Shown: positions 55,218 through 62,827 of the stretch, one piece after another
Numbering within the stretch: the stretch's first letter is position 1
Layout: each line of letters opens with the position of its first letter
Origin: Symploca sp. SIO3C6
GTDB taxonomy: Bacteria > Cyanobacteriota > Cyanobacteriia > Cyanobacteriales > Coleofasciculaceae
Direction of reading: 5' to 3'
DNA length: 64,000 nt
Assembly (NCBI GenBank): GCA_010692425.1
Contig: JAAHHJ010000014.1
Location: forward strand, 248,001-312,000
The notes under the pieces: model-generated
Seen by the model: the letters and a program-made list of their open reading frames with translations, nothing else
Told to the model about the DNA's origin: nothing
Database searches by the model: none
Translations under genes and position numbers: made by a program

Positions 55218-55807
55218 CTAAAGTAATGACTAAAGCAATGACTAAAGTTGAAATACAACGAATTTGGGAAGTATTTCACTGGTCATTTTTTGTCTATATC
55301 CAAGGTTTGATTATCTGTTTGAATCGTTTTGAAATCGACATCGCGGCAGGTAATTTTCAACAAGCTCAAGTTGAACTAGAAACAGCAACTGATTTAATGT
55401 TTGCATCTGGAGCAGCGATGGAACTTGCAGGAAATTTCGGCAGGCAAGACTACGAAAATCTAATTCGTCCTGAGATGATGCCTCCTAATGTTCGCTCAGA
55501 AAACTTTAGTGGACTCATGTCTTGGGATCATGCCTTACTGATCAAGATTTGGAAAAGACTTAGCCCAGTTTTTGAGACACTGCCTGCTTCACTCCATCCT
55601 CAGCACGCTCGATTTGTTGCAGCCTATGTTAGCTTGTCCAACTCCCACACAGCAGTTTGTAAAAAGTTTGGAGGTGATCAGAAAGGAAGTTTGCGTTGTA
55701 ACAAAAGTTCGGCAGTGAGTAGGTTAGAGAAATTTGGCGACAATCGTTTAAAATTAATAAATCCAAATCATTTAGTTACTGATGGTTGCCCATTCTATCC
55801 AAGTTAA
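55214..55807 (+). CDS. Hypothetical helical protein of the cluster (second of pair), tandem starts
   Basis: 197 residues, unrecognised. The beginning is a threefold 12-base repeat, atgactaaag-t/c-a, giving MTKVMTKAMTK with three possible starts in frame. The body is predicted helical with a pattern like haem- or metal-binding helical-bundle enzymes (FNRFEIDIAAGNFQQAQVELETATDLMFASGAAMEL; LHPQHARFVAAYVSLSNSHTAVCKKF), several His/Glu/Asp residues being suitably spaced, but no family motif is certain. Ends CPFYPS. As it is coupled to 54744-55217 and followed by a terminator-like hairpin, the pair form one unit. An oxidative tailoring role is only a guess. Confidence 0.65.
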   Translation: MTKVMTKAMTKVEIQRIWEVFHWSFFVYIQGLIICLNRFEIDIAAGNFQQAQVELETATDLMFASGAAMELAGNFGRQDYENLIRPEMMPPNVRSENFSGLMSWDHALLIKIWKRLSPVFETLPASLHPQHARFVAAYVSLSNSHTAVCKKFGGDQKGSLRCNKSSAVSRLEKFGDNRLKLINPNHLVTDGCPFYPS

Positions 55808-55962
55808 GTTTTAGCAATAGCGGTCGCTAGTATATTTGGCTAGATACCAATTCTACTCGCTCACAAACTCATTAACTTCAGCCCTACTAGCTAGTAATGA
55901 ATTGATTGAAGTTAATACTTACTAAAAATTAGCAGAAGAAAATTATTGCTCTCAATAAAAAT

Positions 55963-55987
55963 CTCCTTAATTTCTTTAATTAAGGAG
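55963..55987 (+). terminator. Possible terminator after the hypothetical pair
   Basis: A 10-bp stem, ctccttaatt with aattaaggag, around a five-base loop, about 155 bases after the stop at 55807. No strong U-run follows, so termination is uncertain. The rest of the 55808-56130 gap shows no gene. Confidence 0.35.
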
Positions 55988-56130
55988 TTAGTTGATAATA
56001 GACACTAATTCCTTCTTAATCATTGTGGTGTCTTGTTGATTATTTAAACTAAATTTAACAACCCCAGTTCTAGCCTATAAAACCCTGTTTGCAACCTTAT
56101 TTGTCGTCAGTAGATGATAGTGGAGAAATA

Positions 56131-56916
56131 ATGACAACAGCACAAACTTCTAAGTCCTGGGTTATCTGTCCTAAACCCAATTCTCGGGCAAAACTGCGAC
56201 TCTTCTGCTTTCACTATGCCGGTGGAGGAGCGTCGAATTTTCGATTTTATTCAGACAATTTACCCTCATCAATTGAGGTTTGTTCAATTGAACTACCAGG
56301 GCGCGGATTCCGATTGAAGGAGACTGCCTTCACGAGTCTCGATCCATTAGTTCAAGCGATCGCAGATACCCTCCTTCCCCTTCTTGATAAGCCTTTTGCC
56401 TTCTTCGGGTACAGCATGGGTGCACTAGTTAGCTTTGAACTGACCCGCCTACTTCGCAGAAAGTATAACTTGAATCCAATTCATCTGTTTGTCTGTGCTC
56501 ATCGCGCTCCTCAGCTTCCTGATCCAGATCCACCTCTCCACAATCTACCAGAATCAGAATTCTGGGATGAACTGTGCAAACTTGAGGGAACACCTCAGGA
56601 AGTATTAGAAAATTCCGAACTAAAGCAACTACTTCTTCCTACCCTAAGGGCAGACTTTACTGTTATCGAAACTTATGCTTATGCTGCCGAGCCACCGCTA
56701 GATTGTCCCATCACCGCTTTTGGGGGTTTGCAGGATCAAAAGGCTAGTTATGACCAGTTAAACGCTTGGCAAGAGCAGACAAATGCAGTATTCTCGCTAA
56801 AGATGCTTCCTGGTAATCACTTCTTTCTACACTCTGCCCAGTCACTTTTGCTCGAGTTTATATCCCAAGACCTACACCGATTAGTCAACAAGGTAGCCAA
56901 CCGGGATTTGCTATGA
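56131..56916 (+). CDS. Type II thioesterase
   Basis: 261 residues from the ATG at 56131, which has a GGAGA ribosome site 4 bases upstream; a TTG at 56089 is less likely. Alpha/beta hydrolase of the GrsT/RifR kind: FCFHYAGGGASNFRFYSDNLPSSIEVCSIELPGRG at the N-terminus, nucleophile Ser in GYSMG, Asp in AFGGLQDQK and His in PGNHFFLHS. TEII enzymes normally remove stalled or wrongly loaded groups from carriers. Because the last NRPS has no release domain, this protein might also free the product here, as is proposed for some systems. Confidence 0.9.
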   Translation: MTTAQTSKSWVICPKPNSRAKLRLFCFHYAGGGASNFRFYSDNLPSSIEVCSIELPGRGFRLKETAFTSLDPLVQAIADTLLPLLDKPFAFFGYSMGALVSFELTRLLRRKYNLNPIHLFVCAHRAPQLPDPDPPLHNLPESEFWDELCKLEGTPQEVLENSELKQLLLPTLRADFTVIETYAYAAEPPLDCPITAFGGLQDQKASYDQLNAWQEQTNAVFSLKMLPGNHFFLHSAQSLLLEFISQDLHRLVNKVANRDLL

Positions 56917-57016
56917 TACTTGTGCTACACCATGGGTTCCTTGAGTCAGCTTGTCACCCCCTCAAGCTAATTGCATCAACCGAGAAAGTGCCTCCCCATC
57001 TACCCACAAGAATAAT

Positions 57017-58429
57017 ATGAGTTACGATCAAAAAGTTCCCCCACTAAGTACTGAAAAACTTAATTTTTACAAACCTCAAAGGTTAATTCCCTACTCTTCA
57101 ACTCCTGGTTTTATACAGGACTTTAACTTCCCAACTCGCCCTTTGAAATACTTAGATACCCTTAATCGGCGTTATGGAGATTGTTTTTTAATAGGTGGTA
57201 AAAAGTCCCCACTAGTTTGTTTAAGTAACCCCAAAGCAATTGAAGCGGTTTTTACTGCTGACCCAGAACTGTTTGACGTTGCTAGCGGGCACGAATACTT
57301 GCAATTTATCCTTAGAGAAAACTCAATTTTGAGGCATGATGGAGCTTCTCATAAGCGCATAAGGAAGCTATTAACTCCTGCTTATCAGAGTATGTACCAC
57401 CAATACACCTATGGTCAGCTTATCTATGACGTTACTCGTCAACTGACAGCGCAATGGAGAGTCGGTCAGCCCTTCCTGGTCAATTCCTCCATGCGAGAAA
57501 TTTCCCTTCAGGTGATTTTGCGAATTTTATTCGGTCTAGATGAGGTAGAGCGTTTAAATCAATTCCAGTCACAGTTTATGGCAATGATAAACTCTGTTGA
57601 TTTTGCCATTGATAGTTTTGATTTTTGGAGTTATATACCGGAGTCACTTGGACAAAAAATTCGGCAAAAAATGGGAGTACTAAGTCCATGGGAACAGTTT
57701 TCTGAGCAACTTCAAAAAACAGACCAACTTATCCTAGACGAGATTCAAGAACGTCGGAAGCAGGGAAACGTCCATGGCAAGGATGTACTGACCTTGTTGA
57801 TGTCAATTAGAGACGACGTAGGTCAAACAATAATGACAGAGCAAGAGTTGCGTGATGCCCTCATGGATATTATAGTGGGCGCACAAGCCTTACCTTTGAG
57901 CTTGACCTGGGTATTGTACTGGATTCATCACTCACCAGAGATTCATTATAAACTGCGTTGCGAACTTGAATCTATCGGTGAGCTATTCAACCCTCAAAAA
58001 ATATGCCAACTTCCCTATTTTAATGCTATCTGCCAGGAATCCTTTCGTATTTATCCAGTCAATAATATCTTTTTAAGGAAGCTAAAGGCACCACTAGAAA
58101 TAATGGGTCACCACTTTGAAGCAGGTACAATCCTAATGCCTTGCGAGTATCTAACCCATCGCCGGGAAGATTTGTACCCTGAACCAAATTGTTTTAAGCC
58201 TGAGCGATTTTTAGAAAGAAAGTTCTCACGCTATGAATATTTTCCCTTTGGTGGTGGTCACCGTAGTTGTATGGGCATGTTATTTGTAAAAACTCAAATT
58301 AAACTAGTAATTGCAACAATTTTGTCGCATTTTCAGCTGGCGATAATTAATCGTGATCCTGTTAGACCAATACACCGGGGTCTTTTTAGCTTGGGATCTC
58401 CTAGTGATCTGTGGATGGTTTGTAATTGA
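57017..58429 (+). CDS. Cytochrome P450 with atypical I-helix
   Basis: 470 residues from the ATG at 57017; an upstream TTG at 56951 would add 22 residues of low-complexity sequence. The haem loop FPFGGGHRSCMG (C418) and the K-helix ESFR are intact, with PERF further on. In the I-helix the oxygen-activating A-G-x-E/D-T motif reads V-G-A-Q290-A291, so both the acid and the alcohol are missing. That resembles P450s that do not perform ordinary monooxygenation (family knowledge). The protein is similar in build to the cyanobacterial CYP110 group. Last plus-strand gene of the cluster, so product tailoring (hydroxylation, desaturation, coupling) is likely. Confidence 0.88.
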   Translation: MSYDQKVPPLSTEKLNFYKPQRLIPYSSTPGFIQDFNFPTRPLKYLDTLNRRYGDCFLIGGKKSPLVCLSNPKAIEAVFTADPELFDVASGHEYLQFILRENSILRHDGASHKRIRKLLTPAYQSMYHQYTYGQLIYDVTRQLTAQWRVGQPFLVNSSMREISLQVILRILFGLDEVERLNQFQSQFMAMINSVDFAIDSFDFWSYIPESLGQKIRQKMGVLSPWEQFSEQLQKTDQLILDEIQERRKQGNVHGKDVLTLLMSIRDDVGQTIMTEQELRDALMDIIVGAQALPLSLTWVLYWIHHSPEIHYKLRCELESIGELFNPQKICQLPYFNAICQESFRIYPVNNIFLRKLKAPLEIMGHHFEAGTILMPCEYLTHRREDLYPEPNCFKPERFLERKFSRYEYFPFGGGHRSCMGMLFVKTQIKLVIATILSHFQLAIINRDPVRPIHRGLFSLGSPSDLWMVCN

Positions 58430-58801
58430 TGTCTACTAGTGACTTGATTAACTTGATGTTGAACATCGGGGCTTAAGTACCTGAATTTCTTAGAAAGAGT
58501 GCGTACGCTATCTCTGAAAGCCTTACACCATCTAGGGTGTACCCCGATTAAAGCTTACCGTTGATTCACGACAGTGTGTTGTTGGAGTTCAACAAGACAT
58601 CAGAATCAATTAGACTTGGAACAAAAAGAAATTTCCTATTGATCGTTGATCTCAGAAATTTATCTTATTTTTTCAAAACACCAACTTTCAGCCTCCAAAT
58701 CAGCTTCTCAAATCAATTTGTGAGAAATGCGGGGGAAGCTTTTTGCGATCGCATCTACCAACGGCTTTTGACCACACCCTATTTGAGACAGTTCCTTTTA
58801 C
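58430..58801. other. Convergent intergenic region
   Basis: About 370 bases between the plus-strand P450 and the minus-strand exporter. A small plus-strand frame at 58561 has no recognisable product and runs into the exporter gene antisense. No clear terminator hairpin is visible. Confidence 0.4.
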
Positions 58802-60136
58802 TCACCCGTTATTAGTCATATCGTGGTCTGGTAAAGTTTCCTCATTAGTCATATCGTGGTCTGGTAAAGTTTCCTCTACATTCCGCAGCGTTGGGAAGGC
58901 ATATCCACTCACACCAATTAACACAATGCCAATTGCGGTGATAACATAGAGTAAGGCAATACCGCTACCTGTTCCTGTGCCAAAGATTGGACCAAAAATG
59001 GATGCTAAAAGTCCTTCTGATTTCATTGCTGGTTCAAAAACTCTGTCAGCTAGCGGTCCAGCAATTAAGCTAGCTACCGATCCAATTATCATTCCCGTCG
59101 CTTCATTAGCAGCAAAAACCCGCCCCTGAATATGTGGTGGTACTTTGGTATACCAAATCGCATTGTTAGAACTGAATAACAAGGGGATATTCATAGAGGA
59201 GAACAACTTAGATCCAATCCAAATTAATGGTTTTTGACCTACACCCAAGACGATTTTGCCTAAGCCAGTACCGATAAAACCAACTAACATCCCACGAACT
59301 CGACGCTTAAAACCGCCCCACATACTTAAGATTAATGCTCCGATAACACCACCGACTCCAGCAGCAGTTAACACAGCACCTAAGACTTGAGCATTGCCAC
59401 CTGTACGGGCGAGAATCATGGGTTGATGCAAAGTTTCTCCTAATTGATGAACAAACCAAAATAAGGAGAAAGCGATGGTCATTGCTAATAAACTTGGCTT
59501 GGAAACAATGTAGCGAAAACCCAAAGCCATCTTTTGCCAAATCGTCTCACTTTCCAAGTTGGTTGTATCGGTTTGGGAGGGTTGGGGAATTTGAACCAAC
59601 AGTAATGTCCCCATAGCAACAACAAAGGTAATTATATCAATAATAAATATTCCTAATAATCCAATTACTGGATAGAGAGTACCAGCCAAGGCTGGAGCAA
59701 TAATCGCTGAAGCTTCAATCACAAAAGAACTCATACTGCTGGCACGAATGTAATGCTGCTTAGGTACCATCAAAGCAATTGAAGTGGAATAGGCAAGATT
59801 CTGAATATTCCCAAAGCAAGCACACAAAGCAACTAAAGCATAGAGATGCCAGATGAGTAAGTGGTTAGTTGAGTAGAGCAATCCCATAGTAATGACACAT
59901 AGAGCCACACAGGTATCAGCCAAAATCATCAGGTGCTTGCGGTTAAAGTAGTCTACAAGAATTCCAGAAAATAGCGAAGCAAAAACTTGTGGCAGTTGCA
60001 TAAAGAATGTCAGTAAAGCTATGGCTGTCGCTGTTTCAGTGAATTGCCAAATCCAAAGGAACAGGGCAAATATGCTCATGTTACTGCCAATCTTCGAGAT
60101 AAACTGACCACTCCAGATGATAAGGAAAGTACGCAC
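58802..60136 (-). CDS. MFS exporter, EntS-like (probable siderophore efflux)
   Basis: 444 residues with about 11-12 hydrophobic helices. Starts MRTFLIIWSGQFISKIGSNMSIFALFLWIWQFTETATAIALL, typical of the MFS_3 group that includes EntS and macrolide effluxers; LVDYFNRKHLMILADTCVAL is the A-like loop. Adjacent to a siderophore-binding lipoprotein and following a synthesis cluster, export of the finished siderophore is the likely job. The very end contains an 11-residue duplication (EETLPDHDMTN twice), from a 33-base tandem repeat at 58811-58876. Confidence 0.85.
   Translation of the reverse strand: MRTFLIIWSGQFISKIGSNMSIFALFLWIWQFTETATAIALLTFFMQLPQVFASLFSGILVDYFNRKHLMILADTCVALCVITMGLLYSTNHLLIWHLYALVALCACFGNIQNLAYSTSIALMVPKQHYIRASSMSSFVIEASAIIAPALAGTLYPVIGLLGIFIIDIITFVVAMGTLLLVQIPQPSQTDTTNLESETIWQKMALGFRYIVSKPSLLAMTIAFSLFWFVHQLGETLHQPMILARTGGNAQVLGAVLTAAGVGGVIGALILSMWGGFKRRVRGMLVGFIGTGLGKIVLGVGQKPLIWIGSKLFSSMNIPLLFSSNNAIWYTKVPPHIQGRVFAANEATGMIIGSVASLIAGPLADRVFEPAMKSEGLLASIFGPIFGTGTGSGIALLYVITAIGIVLIGVSGYAFPTLRNVEETLPDHDMTNEETLPDHDMTNNG
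58811..58876 (-). repeat. Two exact 33-bp tandem units at the exporter 3' end
   Basis: attagtcatatcgtggtctg... occurs twice back to back, encoding EETLPDHDMTN twice in the exporter tail. The copies look identical, so the duplication is recent. Confidence 0.85.
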
Positions 60137-60215
60137 AGCAAAATTGTTGAGTGTTTATTAAAAATATGAGTAATTAATCGGACTTAATAGTGGTAATTAT
60201 TTCAACAGGTTGAAC

Positions 60216-61259
60216 TTATTGAGTCGAAAGCAATTGTTCTTCGAGTTCGTTGAGATAAAGTTCAGTGCCAATTGAGCCTGGTAACCCTGCACATAGGTAA
60301 ATCGGAATGAAATACACTCGTCGGGCCTTACTAGCATCAAGAGATTGAGCGATCGCGTTTTCCTTCCATGCCTGTTTCAAGTTTGACAGTTGGTGGTCTT
60401 CAAAGTTTTCCGTACTCTTTAATTCGCTGAGATTCGCACTTAACAGAATAACTAAATCAGCGTCGTTCAATTGCGGTAGAGTTTCAAGAGAAAGAGGCAC
60501 CTGTGAGTCGGGAAAAGCCTTATCGAAGTTGGGCGGAGACACTAGTTGAAACCCCATGGCTTCTACTGGGGAACTGCAGGACTCATGAGAAATGCCTAAA
60601 TACATTGTCTGGAGTTGTGTTGCAACGAGCAACAGCACCTTGGGATGGGTAGCAACTAGGGGGGCAAAAGTTTCACGCGCCGAGGTAATTTGCTGCTCTG
60701 TTGCCTTCAGCAGTTGCTCTGCTTGCTCGGTAAGATTGACAGCTTGAGCAACTATCCTCAAACTTGCTTCTGGATCAGACTGATTTAGCAGCAATGTTGG
60801 TGCGATTTTAGAAAAAACCTTGTATTGATTATTATTAATGTTAGTGCCCAAAATCAAATCGGGCTTAGCCCTGATCATGTCTTCAAGGGAGGGGCTCTCA
60901 GCTAAGCCCACATTGATCAGTGGCTGAGTGATGCGCTCCCCCAAATAAGGAATTTGTTGATTGGGTTTGTCATAATCTCCCTGGTGAAACGCTATGTGGT
61001 CACTAAACCCGACTGGCTGAATATCCAGGACAAGTAGTGCTTCGAGTACATAGGGACCGAGTACTACGATTCTCTGGGGTTGACCACAAACCTCAGTTTC
61101 CCCCATCTCATGCTGAATGGTTCGACAGTCGGTGAGGTCAGATGATGAGACAGAAGCAGGTTCAAGTGTCAAACGATCAGTTTTTCCTTGGCAAGCCGCG
61201 ATCACAAATGCTGTTAGTATGCCCAAGACTAGAAGCCTAATTAACGAAATCATTCTCAC
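60216..61259 (-). CDS. Fe-siderophore ABC transporter substrate-binding lipoprotein (FecB-like)
   Basis: 347 residues. Lipoprotein signal: LLVLGILTAFVIAACQG, lipobox IAAC. Mature protein has the class III binding-protein fold: QRIVVLGPYVLEALLVLDIQPVGFS, EDMIRAKPDLILGTNI, the long connecting helix AEQLLKATEQQITSARETF, and VLLLVATQLQ. The end is VYFIPIYLCAGLPGSIGTELYLNELE. It is the only complete binding protein here and would serve the permease/ATPase genes at 14.7-18.0 kb whose own copy is broken (inference). Likely formed one operon with the receptor upstream and the exporter downstream (79 bases), now interrupted by a TnpB element. Confidence 0.9.
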   Translation of the reverse strand: MRMISLIRLLVLGILTAFVIAACQGKTDRLTLEPASVSSSDLTDCRTIQHEMGETEVCGQPQRIVVLGPYVLEALLVLDIQPVGFSDHIAFHQGDYDKPNQQIPYLGERITQPLINVGLAESPSLEDMIRAKPDLILGTNINNNQYKVFSKIAPTLLLNQSDPEASLRIVAQAVNLTEQAEQLLKATEQQITSARETFAPLVATHPKVLLLVATQLQTMYLGISHESCSSPVEAMGFQLVSPPNFDKAFPDSQVPLSLETLPQLNDADLVILLSANLSELKSTENFEDHQLSNLKQAWKENAIAQSLDASKARRVYFIPIYLCAGLPGSIGTELYLNELEEQLLSTQ

Positions 61260-61269
61260 AGATGTCCGA

Positions 61270-62770
61270 GTTTTTATTTACTATGAACTACTCCGCCTTA
61301 CTTCGTAGAAGGCGGAGTTTGAGCTCCGCCACTATCGGTAATTAGAAGTTTTTGCCGCTTCTTCGCCCCCAGTTGCGCCATAGCTCCCGTATGTTTACGA
61401 GTCTTTGACATAGAGCTTGAGGCTCCACGGTTAGAGGGGTTCGTCCCAAACCCCTGTGCCTGTAGGACACACACCATAGCAGCGGCTACGTCTCTGTCGG
61501 TTGTGAAACCACAGTGCTTACACTCATGAACTCTTTGGCTCAAATCTTTAGGTTCAGTTTTCCAGCACTTAGGGCATCGTTGGGTTGGCTTAATTTTTGT
61601 GGTTTTGACTTCGATGTAGACCCCGCCAGCCTCCTCAACCTTATACTTAACCTTTTGCTTGAAAGCACCAATTCCTACCTCTAGAAGTGAGCGATTAAGT
61701 CCTGTTTTTTGACGTTTACGCTTGCTACCTTTTTTGGCTTTACGAGTCATCCCTTTCAGGTTTAACTCTTCTGTAGCGACCAGGCTATTACTGCTGACAA
61801 TTTGTGTCGCTACTTTATGCTGCCAATCATCTCGTTGATTGGCTACTTTGCTGCTCAGCTTGGAGACTTGTTTTTTGGCTTGTTTCCAACGCTTAGAAGC
61901 TTTAAATTTTTTCTTCCTGTTGGGGGCTTGTTTACGCCTTAACTTCTTGGAAGCTTGTTTGACTTTCTCGCTGGCTTTAGCCAAAAATCTAGGGTTTTCT
62001 ACCTTAGTGCCGTTAGACATTGCTACAGCAGTTTTGCACCCAAAATCCAAACCTATAGCACCAGTACTAGTTTCTCTAACTGGGTCACAATTGACGGTGA
62101 TACTGGCGTACCATTTATGGTTTTTCCAGAGGATGGTGCAAGTGGTAGGTCTTCCCCAAGTCCTTGCCCTACCTCGCATTCGTATCTCACCAAGATTGGA
62201 CAACTCCAAAAAACCATGATCTCCAGTAGTATGAGCTTTCCAACCAGAACTGCAAGGATAAGTCCAACCACGATAGAGTCTGCCAGACTTGAATTTGGGA
62301 TATTTAGCTAAGCCTTTGAAAAAGCGATTGAAGGCAAAATCGACCCGTTTGAGAGTGGCTTGAAGAGCATGAGAACCCAGTTCTTTATATTCTGGGTGTA
62401 CTTGTTTAAAAGCGGGCAAACAATTTTGTTGCTCTAGGTAGTCAACTGAGTGATTGAACCGCCGATATTGAGTCTTTCGATTATACAATGCAGCGTTGTA
62501 TAAATCTTTATGCATTCTGCGCCAATAATGCAACTTTTTAGCTTGACTTTTGGTGGGGTACAGCCGAAAATTTACACGCCTCGCCTCCAATTACATCACC
62601 TCACTTAAGCGCTAATTATTGTTATATAATACCCTAAGTTAGACTAAATATGAAGGGTTTTCGGCAACTGAAGTTGCTCACACGGGCCTACCTTCCCCAC
62701 CGTTCGGCTGAGCGCTCACGTCGAAGCCCTACTCCGTTGAGGATGGGGATTGCCGCCAGGAATGTTCATT
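61270..62770 (-). mobile_element. IS200/IS605-family element with tnpB, between receptor and binding-protein genes
   Basis: Approximate borders. A hairpin (ctccgcc/ggcggag, 61291-61317) overlaps the 3' end of tnpB. The other end has ccccaccgttcggctgagcg with a returning gaggatgggg near 62695-62748, again a foldable terminus. No tnpA is present. It sits in the only gap between the TonB-dependent receptor and fecB genes, both on the same strand, and so splits what was probably one transcription unit. Confidence 0.7.
61298..62590 (-). CDS. tnpB: TnpB RNA-guided endonuclease of IS200/IS605 family
   Basis: 430 residues starting at TTG (62590), with gaggtg about 8 bases upstream; no ATG fits the frame better. 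RuvC residues: Asp in IGLDFGCKTAVA, Glu in LVATEELNLKGM, Asp in TTDRDVAAAM. Zinc ribbon CPKC...CKHC is intact. A lysine/arginine-rich insertion (RRKQAPNRKKKFKASKRWKQAKK) sits between the first and second RuvC parts. It is clearly a different subgroup from the TnpB at 18293-19417. Looks functional. Confidence 0.9.
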   Translation of the reverse strand: MEARRVNFRLYPTKSQAKKLHYWRRMHKDLYNAALYNRKTQYRRFNHSVDYLEQQNCLPAFKQVHPEYKELGSHALQATLKRVDFAFNRFFKGLAKYPKFKSGRLYRGWTYPCSSGWKAHTTGDHGFLELSNLGEIRMRGRARTWGRPTTCTILWKNHKWYASITVNCDPVRETSTGAIGLDFGCKTAVAMSNGTKVENPRFLAKASEKVKQASKKLRRKQAPNRKKKFKASKRWKQAKKQVSKLSSKVANQRDDWQHKVATQIVSSNSLVATEELNLKGMTRKAKKGSKRKRQKTGLNRSLLEVGIGAFKQKVKYKVEEAGGVYIEVKTTKIKPTQRCPKCWKTEPKDLSQRVHECKHCGFTTDRDVAAAMVCVLQAQGFGTNPSNRGASSSMSKTRKHTGAMAQLGAKKRQKLLITDSGGAQTPPSTK

Positions 62771-62827
62771 TGTAAAAATCCGACTTCTCTATAATGCCCT
62801 GCTGGCAATAGCATGAGTAGGGTAAGG

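Noticed and set aside
22024-58429. Anachelin-type cluster (the known salicylate-containing cyanobacterial siderophore)
   Set aside because: Anachelin needs serine/threonine modules and a tyrosine-derived chromophore. Here the first module is a Cy domain with a clear cysteine pocket, a Dab aminotransferase is present, and no chromophore genes are seen.
58561-58815. 84-codon plus-strand gene after the P450
   Set aside because: Low-quality frame running antisense into the exporter gene, with no motif.
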